Of a stretch of 64,000 nucleotides of DNA, positions 11,817-22,957 are shown in pieces. Where the stretch lies: positions 868,001 to 932,000 of the forward strand of contig JAETXT010000007.1 of assembly GCA_019188255.1 (NCBI GenBank), written 5' to 3'. The notes under the pieces were generated by a model. It ran no database searches. It had not been told where the DNA came from and worked only from the letters and a program-made list of their open reading frames with translations. This DNA is from Verticillium longisporum. Its lineage: Eukaryota > Ascomycota > Sordariomycetes > Glomerellales > Plectosphaerellaceae. Position numbers and translations under genes: made by a program. Positions within the stretch are counted from its first letter, which is position 1. Every line of letters begins with the position of its first letter.

Positions 11817-12010
11817 TATAAGGAGTTAGACGTTAGGAACTTAACCCCTATTTATATTATTGTAGATACTTTAGCGATAAGCCTAAATTTAAAAGGAGAA
11901 GTCGAGGCTATACTCGATAGCCTCGATAAGTTAAAGTTAATATAATAGCTTATTAATTATTTATTAATCTAATTACTTTCCCTAATCTAGGCCCTTAGCC
12001 TAATACCCTT
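11817..12010 (+). repeat. Plus-strand copy of the inverted repeat segment at 478-667
   Basis: Begins TATAAGGAGTTAGACG and matches the complement of 478-667. In both copies an open GEVEAILDSLDKLKL stretch is kept. It may be part of a retrotransposon terminus. Confidence 0.75.
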
Positions 12011-12449
12011 ATACTCTAGAAACTAGCTTTTAATAAATAAATTATTAGTTTATTTAAATATAAGACCTAGACCTTAATAACCCCCTTTATTAATATTAAA
12101 GTCCTCCTAGGAATATAGGTTCTTAATATAAAGATTTCCTTTTAATAATTTTATATTAAGTAAGTAATCTATATAATTATTAATTAAGCTAGTAGACTAT
12201 ATAGGACCTCTATATTGTAATTATTTACTTAGTTTTAGTCTATTTATTCTTCGCCCTTATTATTTATTTAGGCCTTTAACTTATTATTATCGACTTCGAT
12301 AATATATTTCTTATAATATTTATTCTTATTAATATTTATATATTCCTTTAGTAGCTTTATAGATATAAAGATAATATTAATAAGCTTTATCGTTTTAATA
12401 ATACCCTCTATAGGCTTCGCGAAGCTCCCCTTTAATAGTTTTAATTCCT

Positions 12450-13290
12450 ATTTAAGAAGCTAAGTAAACTAAGATATACCTTTATTATAAAGAACCTATA
12501 TCTCCTCTATAATAAATATATAAGAATTATCCTATTAATATATATTAATAATATTATTATTACTAGGCCTTCTATTAAGGCTATTAAAGGAGCTATTTAG
12601 ATATTAAAATTAGTTTATAACTTTAAAGAGATATTAATTATTAATAAGTTTATTAATATATATATTACCTATAATATTAAGAAGGGCTTTATTTTACTAT
12701 ATTAATATAAATATATTTATAAGATATTATAGCGCTTTAGCTTTAATAGGGCTAATCTAATTAAGACCCTTTAAGCTCTAAGCTCTTTACTTCCTCTTCT
12801 AGATACTATTTTATATAATCCTTAAATATTAAAGAAATACTAAAAGATAATAAGTACTCTTAACTATCTTAGCTATAATACTTACTCTAATATTAGCTTT
12901 AGTATCTTAAAGCTCTATAAAGGGAATAGCGGACTAATTAATAAGTACTTTATAGCTATTAAATGTATATTTTACTACCTTAAAAGTACCCTCTTTACTT
13001 AGAATTAAGTATTATAAATATATTAATATTAAGCTCTTTATTATAAATAATACTTTATATAATAATTATTATAATTACGTTTCTATAAAAGGGTATATAA
13101 CTTCTTTATTAATAGCTCTATAGCTTAGAAATTATATAAATAATAATTTATTATTCTTAATATTTTAGAAGCTAAATTTATTAATCTTATTTTTATAGAT
13201 ATTATTCTAAGTTAAATTAAAGATATTATAATAGCCTTTAAAGTATAGATTCTAAAGCTTCTTATCTTATTAATAGATAGCTAGAATATT
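12450..13290 (+). pseudogene. Second Copia-type pol remnant (RT C-terminus and RNase H)
   Basis: Plus-strand translation gives RT-connection and RNase H features of Copia elements: an ILYNP...YQ-I-STLNYL-YNT segment (about 12800-12890), an AIKCIFYYLKSTL stretch (about 12955-13000), INSSIAQK (about 13110) and an EAKFINLIFIDIIL block (about 13170-13210) in the place of the usual TEAEY-ALS. Sequence is unlike the element at 4541-11041, so it is another family. Stops are frequent. Confidence 0.55.
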
Positions 13291-13425
13291 CTAATAAATT
13301 ATACTATTCTATAGCCACGATTTTTCTCTATTTTATAATATATATATTATTATAGTTTAGCTTTTATTTAAGCTATTAGAGTAATTATAAGACTCTAACC
13401 CTTATAACTCTTATAGCTATATATT
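13283..13425 (-). repeat. Reverse-oriented fragment of the Copia LTR
   Basis: The complement of about 13283-13425 matches the first 140 bp of the 721-bp LTR, from TATAGGAGTTATAAGGG through GCTATAGAATAGTATAAT. The rest of the LTR is missing, so this is a truncated solo fragment of a second copy. Confidence 0.8.
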
Positions 13426-15119
13426 AGGAAAGTAACTTTATCTAGATTATTATCTTTATTGAAGTCTTCTTTAATAGTATATATTATTATTAGCTATCTA
13501 GTATCTAGTAGAGCTAAGTCTCTCTAGAGTAGTTTAGCTTTATCCTAAATATCTCTAATAAATAAATTAATAGTAATATTTAGGTTTAGCTTAGATAGGT
13601 ATATTATTAGACTATTATTAATCTTAAAATAAGCTTAGTTTAGCTATATTAATAGATTATTTATTCTTATAATATTATTTAATTAGATTATATTTAATAT
13701 AAATTTCTATAGATCTCTATTTATATAGATATCCTATCTAATATATTAATAAGCATTTAGTAGCTTAGTAGCCTTTATAGAGTCTAGGGCGAATTAGTAT
13801 CTAAGGAGTCGCTTCTAGATATTAAGTCTAATATAGAGTCTTTATTTCTTATCCTCTATTAATATAATATATTCTACCTTAGCTAAGCCTAGTAATAGTT
13901 ATAGTAGACTATATATTATTATAGCCTATCTCTTAGGCGTATTAGCTTAATTATTTACTAAATCTAGAAACGTATTTATATCTATCTAGTATATATCTTA
14001 GCTAATAATATAAATTAAAGAGTTCTCGTTTTTACTAGAGTCTAGTTTATAGTTTAAATAGAAATACTTATATATCGATACTTTCTAGTTATTAGAACTT
14101 AGTCCTTAGTTTATATTATTAATTTAGATTTATATTTATAGGATCTCTATTATAATAATTAGTTATTATTAAGTAATTATAGGTATAGAGCTTATTTAAT
14201 TTTATTCTATTATAGCTAATTATCCTATTAATAGGGATAGCGAGTCCTACTTTATTAATAAGGATAGTAATTACGAAGTTATAATATCCTCTATAATAAG
14301 AATAGGGGTATTAATATATAGAATATCGTTAATTAGAATAGTCCTTATAGAATACTTCTTTATAGTTATTCTATTTTCGATTTCTTCTATTTATTTAAAG
14401 ACTATTATTTAGTAATAGTCCTTAATATCTATCTCTTAGAGTATAATCTTATTATTATTTAGGCGCTTCTATTTAATAATAAGCTTAATATAATATATAT
14501 AGAGTACTTTTACTATAATCGAAAAACTTATCTTAACTTAGTAATAGTCTATAATCTACTCTAGCGGATATCGGTATATACCTTATAATAATAACAATAA
14601 AGCTAATATAGCTCTATAGTTTATAAGTATAAATTATTATTCTTAAGGAATAGGGGGGAGTTTATTAAATACTAAGATTATAGATAAGTCCATTAAAGGT
14701 ACTTTAATAGCTTAGTCCTAGTAGTCTTCCGCTTAGTAATATAGCTAGTATACTTTAATTATCGTTATATCCGATATAGGACTAGAAGCCCTAGAGAGGA
14801 TACTAGGCTTAGGCGGATAGGCTAAGGGGCTAGGAAACCTAGTAATAGAGGACTTAAATCTATTAATAGCTAGGGAGAAATAAAGAAGGATTTAATAGAG
14901 TTAATAATTCTATAATAGTGGACTAGGGAGGGGTCGATAGGCTTAGAGTCTTAGTCTTAGATATTATCTCTTTATTAACCGATAATAGATAAATCTTTAA
15001 TAATAATAGTACTTATCTTAATAAAAATCTAGATAGTATAATAGAGCGAACGTATATCTAGTTACTACTATTATTAGAGGACCTTACTTAGGGGTATATT
15101 TATAATAGTGAAAGAGTTA
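13426..15119. other. RIP-degraded repeat DNA, unassigned
   Basis: Continues the AT-rich, CA/TG-poor composition. The minus strand shows partly open stretches with Gln- and Trp-type stops, but I recognise no domain. RIP intensity falls towards 15.1 kb. Confidence 0.4.
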
Positions 15120-15542
15120 ACTATCTAGTACTATTAGTGTTTGGGCTAATACCCTTATGAATAGAGTGGAGTGCCCCGGCCCTAGGACTCTAGCGGAGTC
15201 CAAGTCCGCCAGGAGCCCTGGGCCAGAGGCACCTTCCACGGGTGCCCCCAACAGCGCTCCTTATAAGCCTAGGATACGGTCTATAAACTCTGTAACTTAG
15301 GAATAGGTCGGTAGGAGCCCTAGGGTAGCCTGGATCCGTATCTATTCTACTAGGTGCTTTTCCTACGTCGGGGATAGCTTCTACTAGCTAGAAAACGCGA
15401 TATTCTTATATTAGGTGCCTTAGATATAGTGCTAGAGGGTAGACCTTGGTATGCCCTATCTGCAAGAGGCCTTGCGGATAGAGTTGCTGTTTGTGATAGC
15501 TTCTAGAGCCTAGTTGATCTCGTCTTCGGTATATCGAGGCAT
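15120..15542 (-). pseudogene. Pogo-type transposase N-terminal remnant
   Basis: From the ATG at 15542 on the minus strand the translation begins MPRYTEDEIN and continues ALEAITNSNSIRKAS, then GIPRSTLQ-like and STQQ/LSPTQE-like blocks. This is the psq-type HTH and start of the CENP-B HTH of fungal pogo/Fot-like transposases. Several in-frame TAG/TAA codons stand at expected Gln positions. The catalytic DDE domain is not recognisable downstream. The stretch around 15150-15260 is GC-rich and may be a separate insertion. Confidence 0.65.
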
Positions 15543-15854
15543 TATTAGCTAAGGTAGAAGGATTTAGAATTGTAAAGGAATTGCTATTGAATTAGTAAAG
15601 ATATCGGAGGTTGAAGAAGGAAGGTTGGGGTAGCGGTGAGGGATTTTGAGGCGGGCTAAATGGGGGGTGGGCCAAAAGTGGGTGAGCAACGTTATAGTAG
15701 AACCCACGTCATATAGACTCCTTTTACATTGTTCATGGTCACTATCGACCATTATTCTATATGCTACATTGTCGTTAACGTCGGTGCCGAATATGAGGCA
15801 TCCTTCCGCGTTCCACGAAAACGAGATTACCCAACGCGGCTCAGCGAGGAAGCC

Positions 15855-18599
15855 ATGTTTTGGCATGCACAAGGCTGGGCCGTACTGGCCCGGCTGATGC
15901 TGGTTACCATTCCAGCCGGATCATGCGAATCCGATACACCGATCCCATCTGCGAACGAGCCCACTTCAACATGTCACGCCCGGGACATCAACTACGTGAC
16001 CGACACCTTGCCTGAGCAATGTTATAGGGTTCGTTGGCAACATGCTGAATCGATCGTATTCAATGATGGCGATCAAACGGCAGAATATATAGGACACGAC
16101 CCCTCATTCCTGGATACAAGACCAGTAGATCGCGAGGAGAATGACCGCCAGCCTTCTACTGCCTCAGTCGAGACTACAAACTCTGGGGATGATCATACGG
16201 AAGCCACAACCTTCATGTCCTTCGAAGATTGGAAGGATCTCAAGGCACGTGAAGCTGAACGTGAGGCTCAAGATACCAATCCGGACTCTGAGAAAGCTTT
16301 GCCACCCCCCCAGGGACATGACTCTAGAGAAGAAAGTGACATAGCACTTAAGGTTGAAGCAGTATCAGAAGAGCTCAGCAGTATCGCAGCGCCACCGCGG
16401 CAATCTCTTGCTGGCGCTGGCGAAACCGAGCAGCCATCGGAACCAGTTCTATATGACGATGGCAAGGCACAGTATTACCGCAGTAAGGACGCAGGGAAGA
16501 CATGCAAGGAACGATTTTCATACTCGTCATTCGATGCTGGCGCTACTGTCCTCAAGACCAATACCGGAGCGAAGAACGCGAAGGCGATATTGGTCGAGAA
16601 CAAAGACTCCTACATGCTGCTCGAATGCGCCGCGGACAACAAATTTGCCATCGTCGAGCTCACAGACGACATTCTCATTGATACTGTGGTACTTGCAAAC
16701 TTCGAATTCTTCTCCAGTATGATCCGGCACTTCAAGGTCAGCGTCAGCGACCGGTATCCCGTGAAAGTCGACAAATGGAAGGACTTGGGCGTATTTGAGG
16801 CCAAGAACTCCAGAGACATTCAGCCTTTTCTCGTCGAGAACCCTTTAATCTGGGCTAAATACGTTCGCATCGAATTTCTTACTCACTACGGGAATGAGTA
16901 TTACTGCCCAGTATCTCTACTCCGAGTCCATGGCACCCGCATGCTCGACTCCTGGAAAGATACCGAGGCACCCCCCGACGAAGACGACGCTGAAGACGAA
17001 CCTGTGGATGCAGTCCTGGACCTCATTCAAGACTTGGACATTGATCAGGCACAGAGGGTACCACCTGACAATAGTGAGGCAGATGAAGTTACTCGCCAGG
17101 GACAAAGCATCTGGAGTGATGTGGGTAACTCTGTGCCATCTTCACCACTACAGGCTTCCCTTGTTCAGGAGAATCCTCTGGATTTCACATGCCCCGTAAA
17201 CACTGCTGTTCTAGAAGAGGCTGCATCGAAACCACGTTCGACCGTGGACAGGCTTCCGCACGAAACTGAAAGTCAAATGGCCGACGTCTACCCTGCTGCC
17301 CACTCCGACGATTTGCTACTTTCTCAACGATTGAAAGAACACTGGACTGGTCCGCTGGATAGGGTTGATGATCCGTCCGATCTAGTCACTGGAATAACCT
17401 CTACCGATTCAACATCTATCATCCCTGTGACGGTAGCGACATCAAGGCCGACGTCAGTACCACACATTTCGTCTCAAAATGCATCACGCATCGCTTCGGG
17501 GTCCCCAAAGAGACCATCGCCGGTTGCACAAGCGCCGACGCGCTCCAAGAACGGCACTTCCGCCTCAGTCCCGCCGGCCTCGCCAACGGTCCAAGAGAGC
17601 TTCCACAAGGCGGTAAGCAAACGCTTGCAATTGCTGGAGTCGAATGTCACGCTGTCTCTTGAGTACTTGGAGGAGCAGTCACGCTTTCTACAGCAATCTC
17701 AGCGGGCGTCAGAACGCAGACAACTAGCCAAGGTTGACTTGCTACTAGACAGCCTCAACCACACAGTCTTATCCGAGCTTCGTCATGTTCGCCAACAATA
17801 CGATCAGATGTGGCAGTCCACCGTCATGGCCTTAGAGAACCAGCGGGACCAATCGCAAAGGGAGCTCGTCGCGCTAGGTTCGCGACTGAATGTCCTTGCT
17901 GACGAAGTAGTATTCCAGAAGAGGATGGCCATTCTACAGGCGATACTGCTACTATCGTGCTTGGTAATGGTAATCTTCTCGAGAACGATAGTCTCTGTTT
18001 CACCAAACCAGATGGATATGCCATTCAGTTCAAGCCGGCAATATCAACATAGTCTCCCCCGAGCTCTGCATTCCTCTGGGTTGGGTCGATCACACAGCGG
18101 CCATCTTTCTACTTCAATTGTCGAATATGACCATGAGGGCGATGCCCAGCAACAAGGCCAAGGCCACGGCACGGATCCCTTCATCCGAGTCCATCAGCAC
18201 AGCCATGGAGGCAGCCTTGCTGATGCACGGCGTACATCAGGGCCACGGCTAGAGCGTGCTCGACTTGCTACCTCACCCATTTCTCTTAGCGAGGATGACT
18301 CCTGGGTTACTCGCCAAAGCGAGGGTGTTCCCATCTCTCCTAGCATATCGGCGACGCCACCTACAGCAAATGAGCGCCACATTAGCCGATCGTTCAATCC
18401 GCATTCTTCTGAACAGATTCTGACTCCGTCATCTTCAGACGCACAGGACACTCAATCCGACGGAATTGGCTCAGACCCATCGAGCGAAGATGGCTCCCGA
18501 ACACCACCCAGCCCCTTGGGTAGGTTGGCAAACACGCATGATCTGGGTCCTGGTTTTCGCAAGCCGCTGCCTGCACTTCCTGAACATCTCCCCTCGTGA
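15855..18599 (+). CDS. slp1: SUN-domain membrane protein, Slp1 family
   Basis: A Slp1/osteopotentia-type SUN protein. Yeast Slp1 works with Emp65 in the ER membrane to protect folding proteins. The frame is open from 15729, but I prefer the ATG at 15855, which gives a signal-like N-terminus (MFWHAQGWAVLARLMLVTI) and 914 residues. In that numbering the family motif MSFEDWK is near residue 120. The SUN domain spans about 220-365, from FSYSSFDAGATVL to SLLRVHGTRML. A coiled stretch lies near 600-670, followed by one transmembrane segment near 690-712. The C-terminus is long and Ser/Pro-rich. No intron is needed. It is the first gene after the repeat block. Family assignment is firm; the start is less so. 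Confidence 0.9.
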   Translation: MFWHAQGWAVLARLMLVTIPAGSCESDTPIPSANEPTSTCHARDINYVTDTLPEQCYRVRWQHAESIVFNDGDQTAEYIGHDPSFLDTRPVDREENDRQPSTASVETTNSGDDHTEATTFMSFEDWKDLKAREAEREAQDTNPDSEKALPPPQGHDSREESDIALKVEAVSEELSSIAAPPRQSLAGAGETEQPSEPVLYDDGKAQYYRSKDAGKTCKERFSYSSFDAGATVLKTNTGAKNAKAILVENKDSYMLLECAADNKFAIVELTDDILIDTVVLANFEFFSSMIRHFKVSVSDRYPVKVDKWKDLGVFEAKNSRDIQPFLVENPLIWAKYVRIEFLTHYGNEYYCPVSLLRVHGTRMLDSWKDTEAPPDEDDAEDEPVDAVLDLIQDLDIDQAQRVPPDNSEADEVTRQGQSIWSDVGNSVPSSPLQASLVQENPLDFTCPVNTAVLEEAASKPRSTVDRLPHETESQMADVYPAAHSDDLLLSQRLKEHWTGPLDRVDDPSDLVTGITSTDSTSIIPVTVATSRPTSVPHISSQNASRIASGSPKRPSPVAQAPTRSKNGTSASVPPASPTVQESFHKAVSKRLQLLESNVTLSLEYLEEQSRFLQQSQRASERRQLAKVDLLLDSLNHTVLSELRHVRQQYDQMWQSTVMALENQRDQSQRELVALGSRLNVLADEVVFQKRMAILQAILLLSCLVMVIFSRTIVSVSPNQMDMPFSSSRQYQHSLPRALHSSGLGRSHSGHLSTSIVEYDHEGDAQQQGQGHGTDPFIRVHQHSHGGSLADARRTSGPRLERARLATSPISLSEDDSWVTRQSEGVPISPSISATPPTANERHISRSFNPHSSEQILTPSSSDAQDTQSDGIGSDPSSEDGSRTPPSPLGRLANTHDLGPGFRKPLPALPEHLPS

Positions 18600-18952
18600 A
18601 GGCTGTTCACATGGTCAATCAAATACCGTGGTTACGGCGCCAGCACACCGCACACGCTTTACTTTCATGATACACGAGATATGTTTCCACGTCCATCAGC
18701 TTGTACAGAAGACTCGAAATGGCTCTTCATCAGCTACGTATGAATATTAGACATGAGACCCACTCAAACTTTGCTGGGCTCTCTACATAACAAGCAACCC
18801 TAAAATAATCCCACACATCAGACGCAATGTTATGTGTGCAAGTAAAAGAGAGGAACAAAGAGACACAGGAACCTCCAACATTCAATCATCTAACCGGACT
18901 ATACTCCATCGGTTTTGAGCCATGCATCACTACCAGCCTTAGTGCGTCGCTT
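18600..18952. other. Convergent intergenic region, slp1 / mei2-like
   Basis: 3' ends of two converging genes. I see no further gene or clear structure. Confidence 0.5.
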
Positions 18953-21816
18953 TCAGCGGGAGTAATGCATGTATGATTCGTTGGCTGTCTCGAATTCATG
19001 CTCCTCCAGTGCTGCAAGTCTTGTGCCGCGGTCGTATTGTGAGCGTCTTCGGCGCTGCTCATCACGGAAGTGTTGGCCAGCATTGGGAGTGAAGAGACCT
19101 ATCAATGGAGAAAGCTCCTATTAGCATTCAATCCTGTCACTTACAGCCTCAAGAGTGACGGACTACATACCGACGTGTTCTGCGTTTTCGCAGCTTCGCT
19201 TCATCTTTGACTGGTTGTCAGGCTGGGGAAAAGGCTCTTCTTGGCCCGCAAGTTTCGGAACAGGACCATTGGAGGTGTAGAATAGCTGAGGGTGCCTTTG
19301 TCAGCGGCGAAGGCCTATATGTTCTCGAGCTCGATTCACCTTGGGCCGGTAATGCGCTGCTTCCAACATCACGGAGCTATTGCGGAATTTCTGCACTAGG
19401 CAGTCCTTGCCTTGGATGGCTAACGCGGCATATTAGCTTAACACATTGCGGAAACGCGGAGTAGTAGGCATCCTACTGGCGTATGAGATTTCGGCTACTT
19501 TGTCACTTTTGAAACAGTTCCACCGCTGGTTGCCGCGCGCGTTGACAAACTATACTGGTGTTAGGGATGAATTGGAAGCACAGAGGATTGTCAGGGCTCC
19601 CGCCCTGTTGACCTACGTCAATGATATCCAGTGGCTGGTAGTGGTTAGCTTTGGCATCGTGGATTGCTCAAATGAAGACTTACGTCAACAAAATTGATGA
19701 ATGCATAGCCCACGCTGTGGACATGAAATTACATTAGTCCAACGGGGACAAGGAAGGTTGGGGACAAAGAAATTGGCAATTGGTTCCTTCGACTTACTTG
19801 CAGTCGTTGGCAAAGTCAATCCGGAGGTACATGAAGTCGTACTTGCCCCAACTGGAATCGTCCACGATACGCTTCAGCATTGCCTGGTCAACCTTGTTCG
19901 GTATGTTGCGGAGCATTATCTGTCAGGAAATTCAGCATTATGAAAACGTACGCACTCCGTGAGAGGCTACACGCACGGTGGTTCGGACATCTGTACCCTC
20001 GCGGATTCTGCCAACGTCCACGTGGTTGTGGTGACTGGCCACACCATAAAGAGACATCCGGTTGACTCGGGATGCATGTTGACGGCGGATATCAGGCCTG
20101 GGGTAAGCTGGCATCGTGCGTGGCTGACAAAAATCATCCGGAATGGGGACTACCTGAGCATTGCTAGTTCCTGTTGCCAGCGTTGCCATGAACTGGTAAT
20201 TGACGGATGCTGGTGATGACGGGATCGCGTTCTGGTGACCATTATCCAGACGATAAGCCGCCATATTGGACTGGAACGGAGCGTGACAGATTATTGGCCA
20301 CATGGTGTATGGTTGCTGGACTTGCAGTCTGGTTGGGGGATATTGCTGGCTTGGACCGATCGGAGGCACCGTTGGAGACGGCACCAACTGTGACGCAGGT
20401 GTATGTTTGCCCAGAGTCAATTCCTGCATAGACTGATCAAGATTTCTTTCAACAACTGGAGAGAGAACTGATGTGCTGTCGTGCATCGCGCTTGAAGGGG
20501 GGGTATCATGTCCCTGGAGAATAGACAAGTGGACTATGATGTCCTGTACACACATTAGAAATCAATTTCGCACTTCGTGATTTACAGTCAAGTCTGTATA
20601 CCTCAAACAAACAGCCGTTGTACGCTGCCACAGCGGAATAGGCATCGGCTGGACTGGCGTACTCTGCAAACGCTGCGTAGACTATGAGCCCAGAGCTCCG
20701 CTGAGGCGACTGGTACCCAACAACCTCGCCTCGAGATTGAAGCAGCTGTAAAATGATGCCTTGGGTATGAACAACATCGAGTGCACCTGGCACGGGCGAG
20801 AATGCCAATATCGAAACCTGCAAGGTTGGTGAAGTTACAGCAGTGTGCTGTGAGTTCTGGTCAGCTTTACAGATAGCTTCTCGAGCATAGTTAATCCTAC
20901 CCTGAGCCACTGATCACCAGCAATGCGTAAGGCTTCACAGACCAACCGAGCACGGTGGATGTTGTCGTGGACAACAGTGGCACTACTCGTGCTCTGAAGC
21001 CGTACATACGCCTTCCCACCCCTACACACAATATGGTGTGCCTCTAGATCCAGAAGGCCTAGCCCTTCAAGTCTCTACTTGCTGTCAGTTTCGGACCACA
21101 ATTGGCGGTAGCATAGATTCTACCACCTCGAGATAACTGATGATGTCTCCAAGACGCAGGGCATGGCCGGGAGACATGATCTGAACAAATTGCGGAATAC
21201 TGCTTTCGTGAGACGCCAAGTTTGATGCGTTCGATCCCCTAGAGGTAGACATTGAATTGGTAAGACCCTCTGAAAGCTCCGACTGAGCTGAGAATGGGTG
21301 GAAGGCAGAGGCAGTAGGAGACAGCAGTGAGGTAGTACGGGCTCTGGAGTACACCGTCACAAAAGGGTCTTTGTCGCCGATAGATGGCGTCTTGCCCACA
21401 ATGCCGACGGGAAACTGGCTTGGTTTCGTGCCAGCCCAAGGTTTCCCGGTTAGTTCAGTGATACATGATGTCTTAGCCGGTTTTTCGTCTGGTGAGAATG
21501 ATGTGAGCCTTGTATCAGGCGTGCCTTTGAACGATTCCGCTCCGCCACATGACGAATGAGGCGATGATGGGTCGAAACCGTTGACATCGTGGGTCAGTGC
21601 CATTGCGCGTGTTTGTGTAGAGTTATGGCCACAGATGAAACTGTGCGATAATCTGGTCAACTGTTGAGCTGAGTCGTTGATCCCTGCGGAAGTTGCCCTC
21701 GGATTGGGTCCAGGGGAAGCGAAGACTGGTGTTGGCGGTATCTTCCGGTGACGGAGACAATTTGCAGATATAATTTCAATCTGTGTGTGCTCGTCCGCGT
21801 GGAGTGAAAATATCAA
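18953..21816 (-). CDS. Mei2-like RNA-binding protein (RRM)
   Basis: Mei2-type proteins bind RNA through a distinctive C-terminal RRM and promote meiosis in fission yeast; in filamentous fungi the role is less defined. I place ten introns at 21126-21075, 20900-20818, 20601-20544, 19976-19920, 19797-19715, 19683-19635, 19616-19550, 19476-19420, 19339-19286 and 19170-19099. The spliced frame is exactly 743 codons plus stop. The N-terminal third is low-complexity, the middle has RRM-like segments (KAYVRLQS; VSILAFSPVP), and the C-terminal Mei2 RRM has IMLRNIPNKVDQAML, WGKYDFMYLRIDFANDC, VGYAFINFVD and FVNARGNQRWNCFKSDKVAE. Two exons in this RRM are tiny (31 and 18 nt). The start at 21816 is the first in-frame ATG; a downstream ATG is possible. 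Confidence 0.9.
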
Positions 21817-22957
21817 CAGTAGAGGGTTATATGTCGGGCGCGGGGTATATTACTCCTGGCTTCCCGGGGGAAGCGTGAAGAGTTCCCAACGAGAAGCCCT
21901 GTGTGTGAATATGGCTTCCTGGGTGACTCATCAGATTCGTGCCTTCCATGTCTCATGGAAGGCGTGAAGAAGCTGTTCCTGCTAATATCTGCTCTGCACG
22001 TGAAACAGCCCGGGCCATTAAGGGCGGGTTATCTTGTTCCGAGGGGAACGAATTACTGGCAAAGGGAGGCGCGAACGGGACGAGGGAAAGAGCAACCAGT
22101 TTCATCCGGCAAGTTCTCCAGCCTCACTGGAAACCCGAGGTTCAATTGGTCGAAGAAGTCTCTGACCCGAGGAAGGCACGTCGCCTCACACGCCACCGGA
22201 TGGCTAAGAAAGGATCCGAATGTAGCAGGCATCGGATCCTTCCACAGCCGTGAGATCTATCAGTGTCCGGCCGTTGGCACCCGGAATCGCATCAAAATGA
22301 CAGGTGTGGATATGTGTGTGGTAGTATGTTTAGATGTAAACAAGCTCGACGCATGGTCTGGATGTCGGAATAAGGGGTAAACCTGGAGACACGGATTGCA
22401 ATACTTGCATCAAGACCGACGGCAAACGTCCAGGCAGCTGCACTATCTAATACCATCCTTTTACGCTGAATGATTTTGAATTCATGTGGCAGAAAAAATG
22501 ATATACACATTGCCATGGATTGGATAACTGCCTGTGAATCACCAGCTGCTCTCAATCTACTTACCTTGGTACCTACCTACCTTAGGTATGGTAAGGTAGG
22601 TAGCAAAGGCAACTACCTCGTGTCATTCCAATAGTTGACTGAAGCGTGAGGTGTAGTCGCACGGACCACCTCGCGGCTCAAGAAGCTCATGCGGGTGGTC
22701 ACTGGTAGGTACGCTGGTGCTTCGTGCACTGTCGCCGCATGCTTACCGTCCATCTGATGAATTACCCTCCTACCTACCCACCTAGGTGCCTACCGTACTG
22801 AGGCATCTTGATCCAGAAGTCGCGCACCCAACGTCCCTGCAATTCAAGCACGAGTTCAATCATTGGACGCCTTGACTGTGCCAACTCGAAGTTGTTGCTG
22901 AGATGTGCAGGTAGCGGCTCCAACCCGAACGGCATCGCGACATTGGTGCACTCCAAC
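21817..22957. promoter_or_regulatory. Divergent upstream region, mei2-like / sec15
   Basis: 1.1 kb between two divergent starts. Apart from scattered short open frames, the notable feature is two clusters of CCTACC/GGTAGG palindromic blocks at 22561-22607 and 22768-22798. No gene is supported. Confidence 0.5.

Noticed and set aside
1..15120. Centromere or mitochondrial origin of the AT-rich block
   Set aside because: The AT excess is explained by RIP on recognisable nuclear retrotransposons with gag/pol and LTRs; no mitochondrial genes seen. Proximity to the CenH3 gene is not evidence for a centromere.
21901..22380. 159-codon plus-strand open frame between mei2-like and sec15
   Set aside because: No conserved motif and composition like intergenic DNA; it lies in the divergent promoter.
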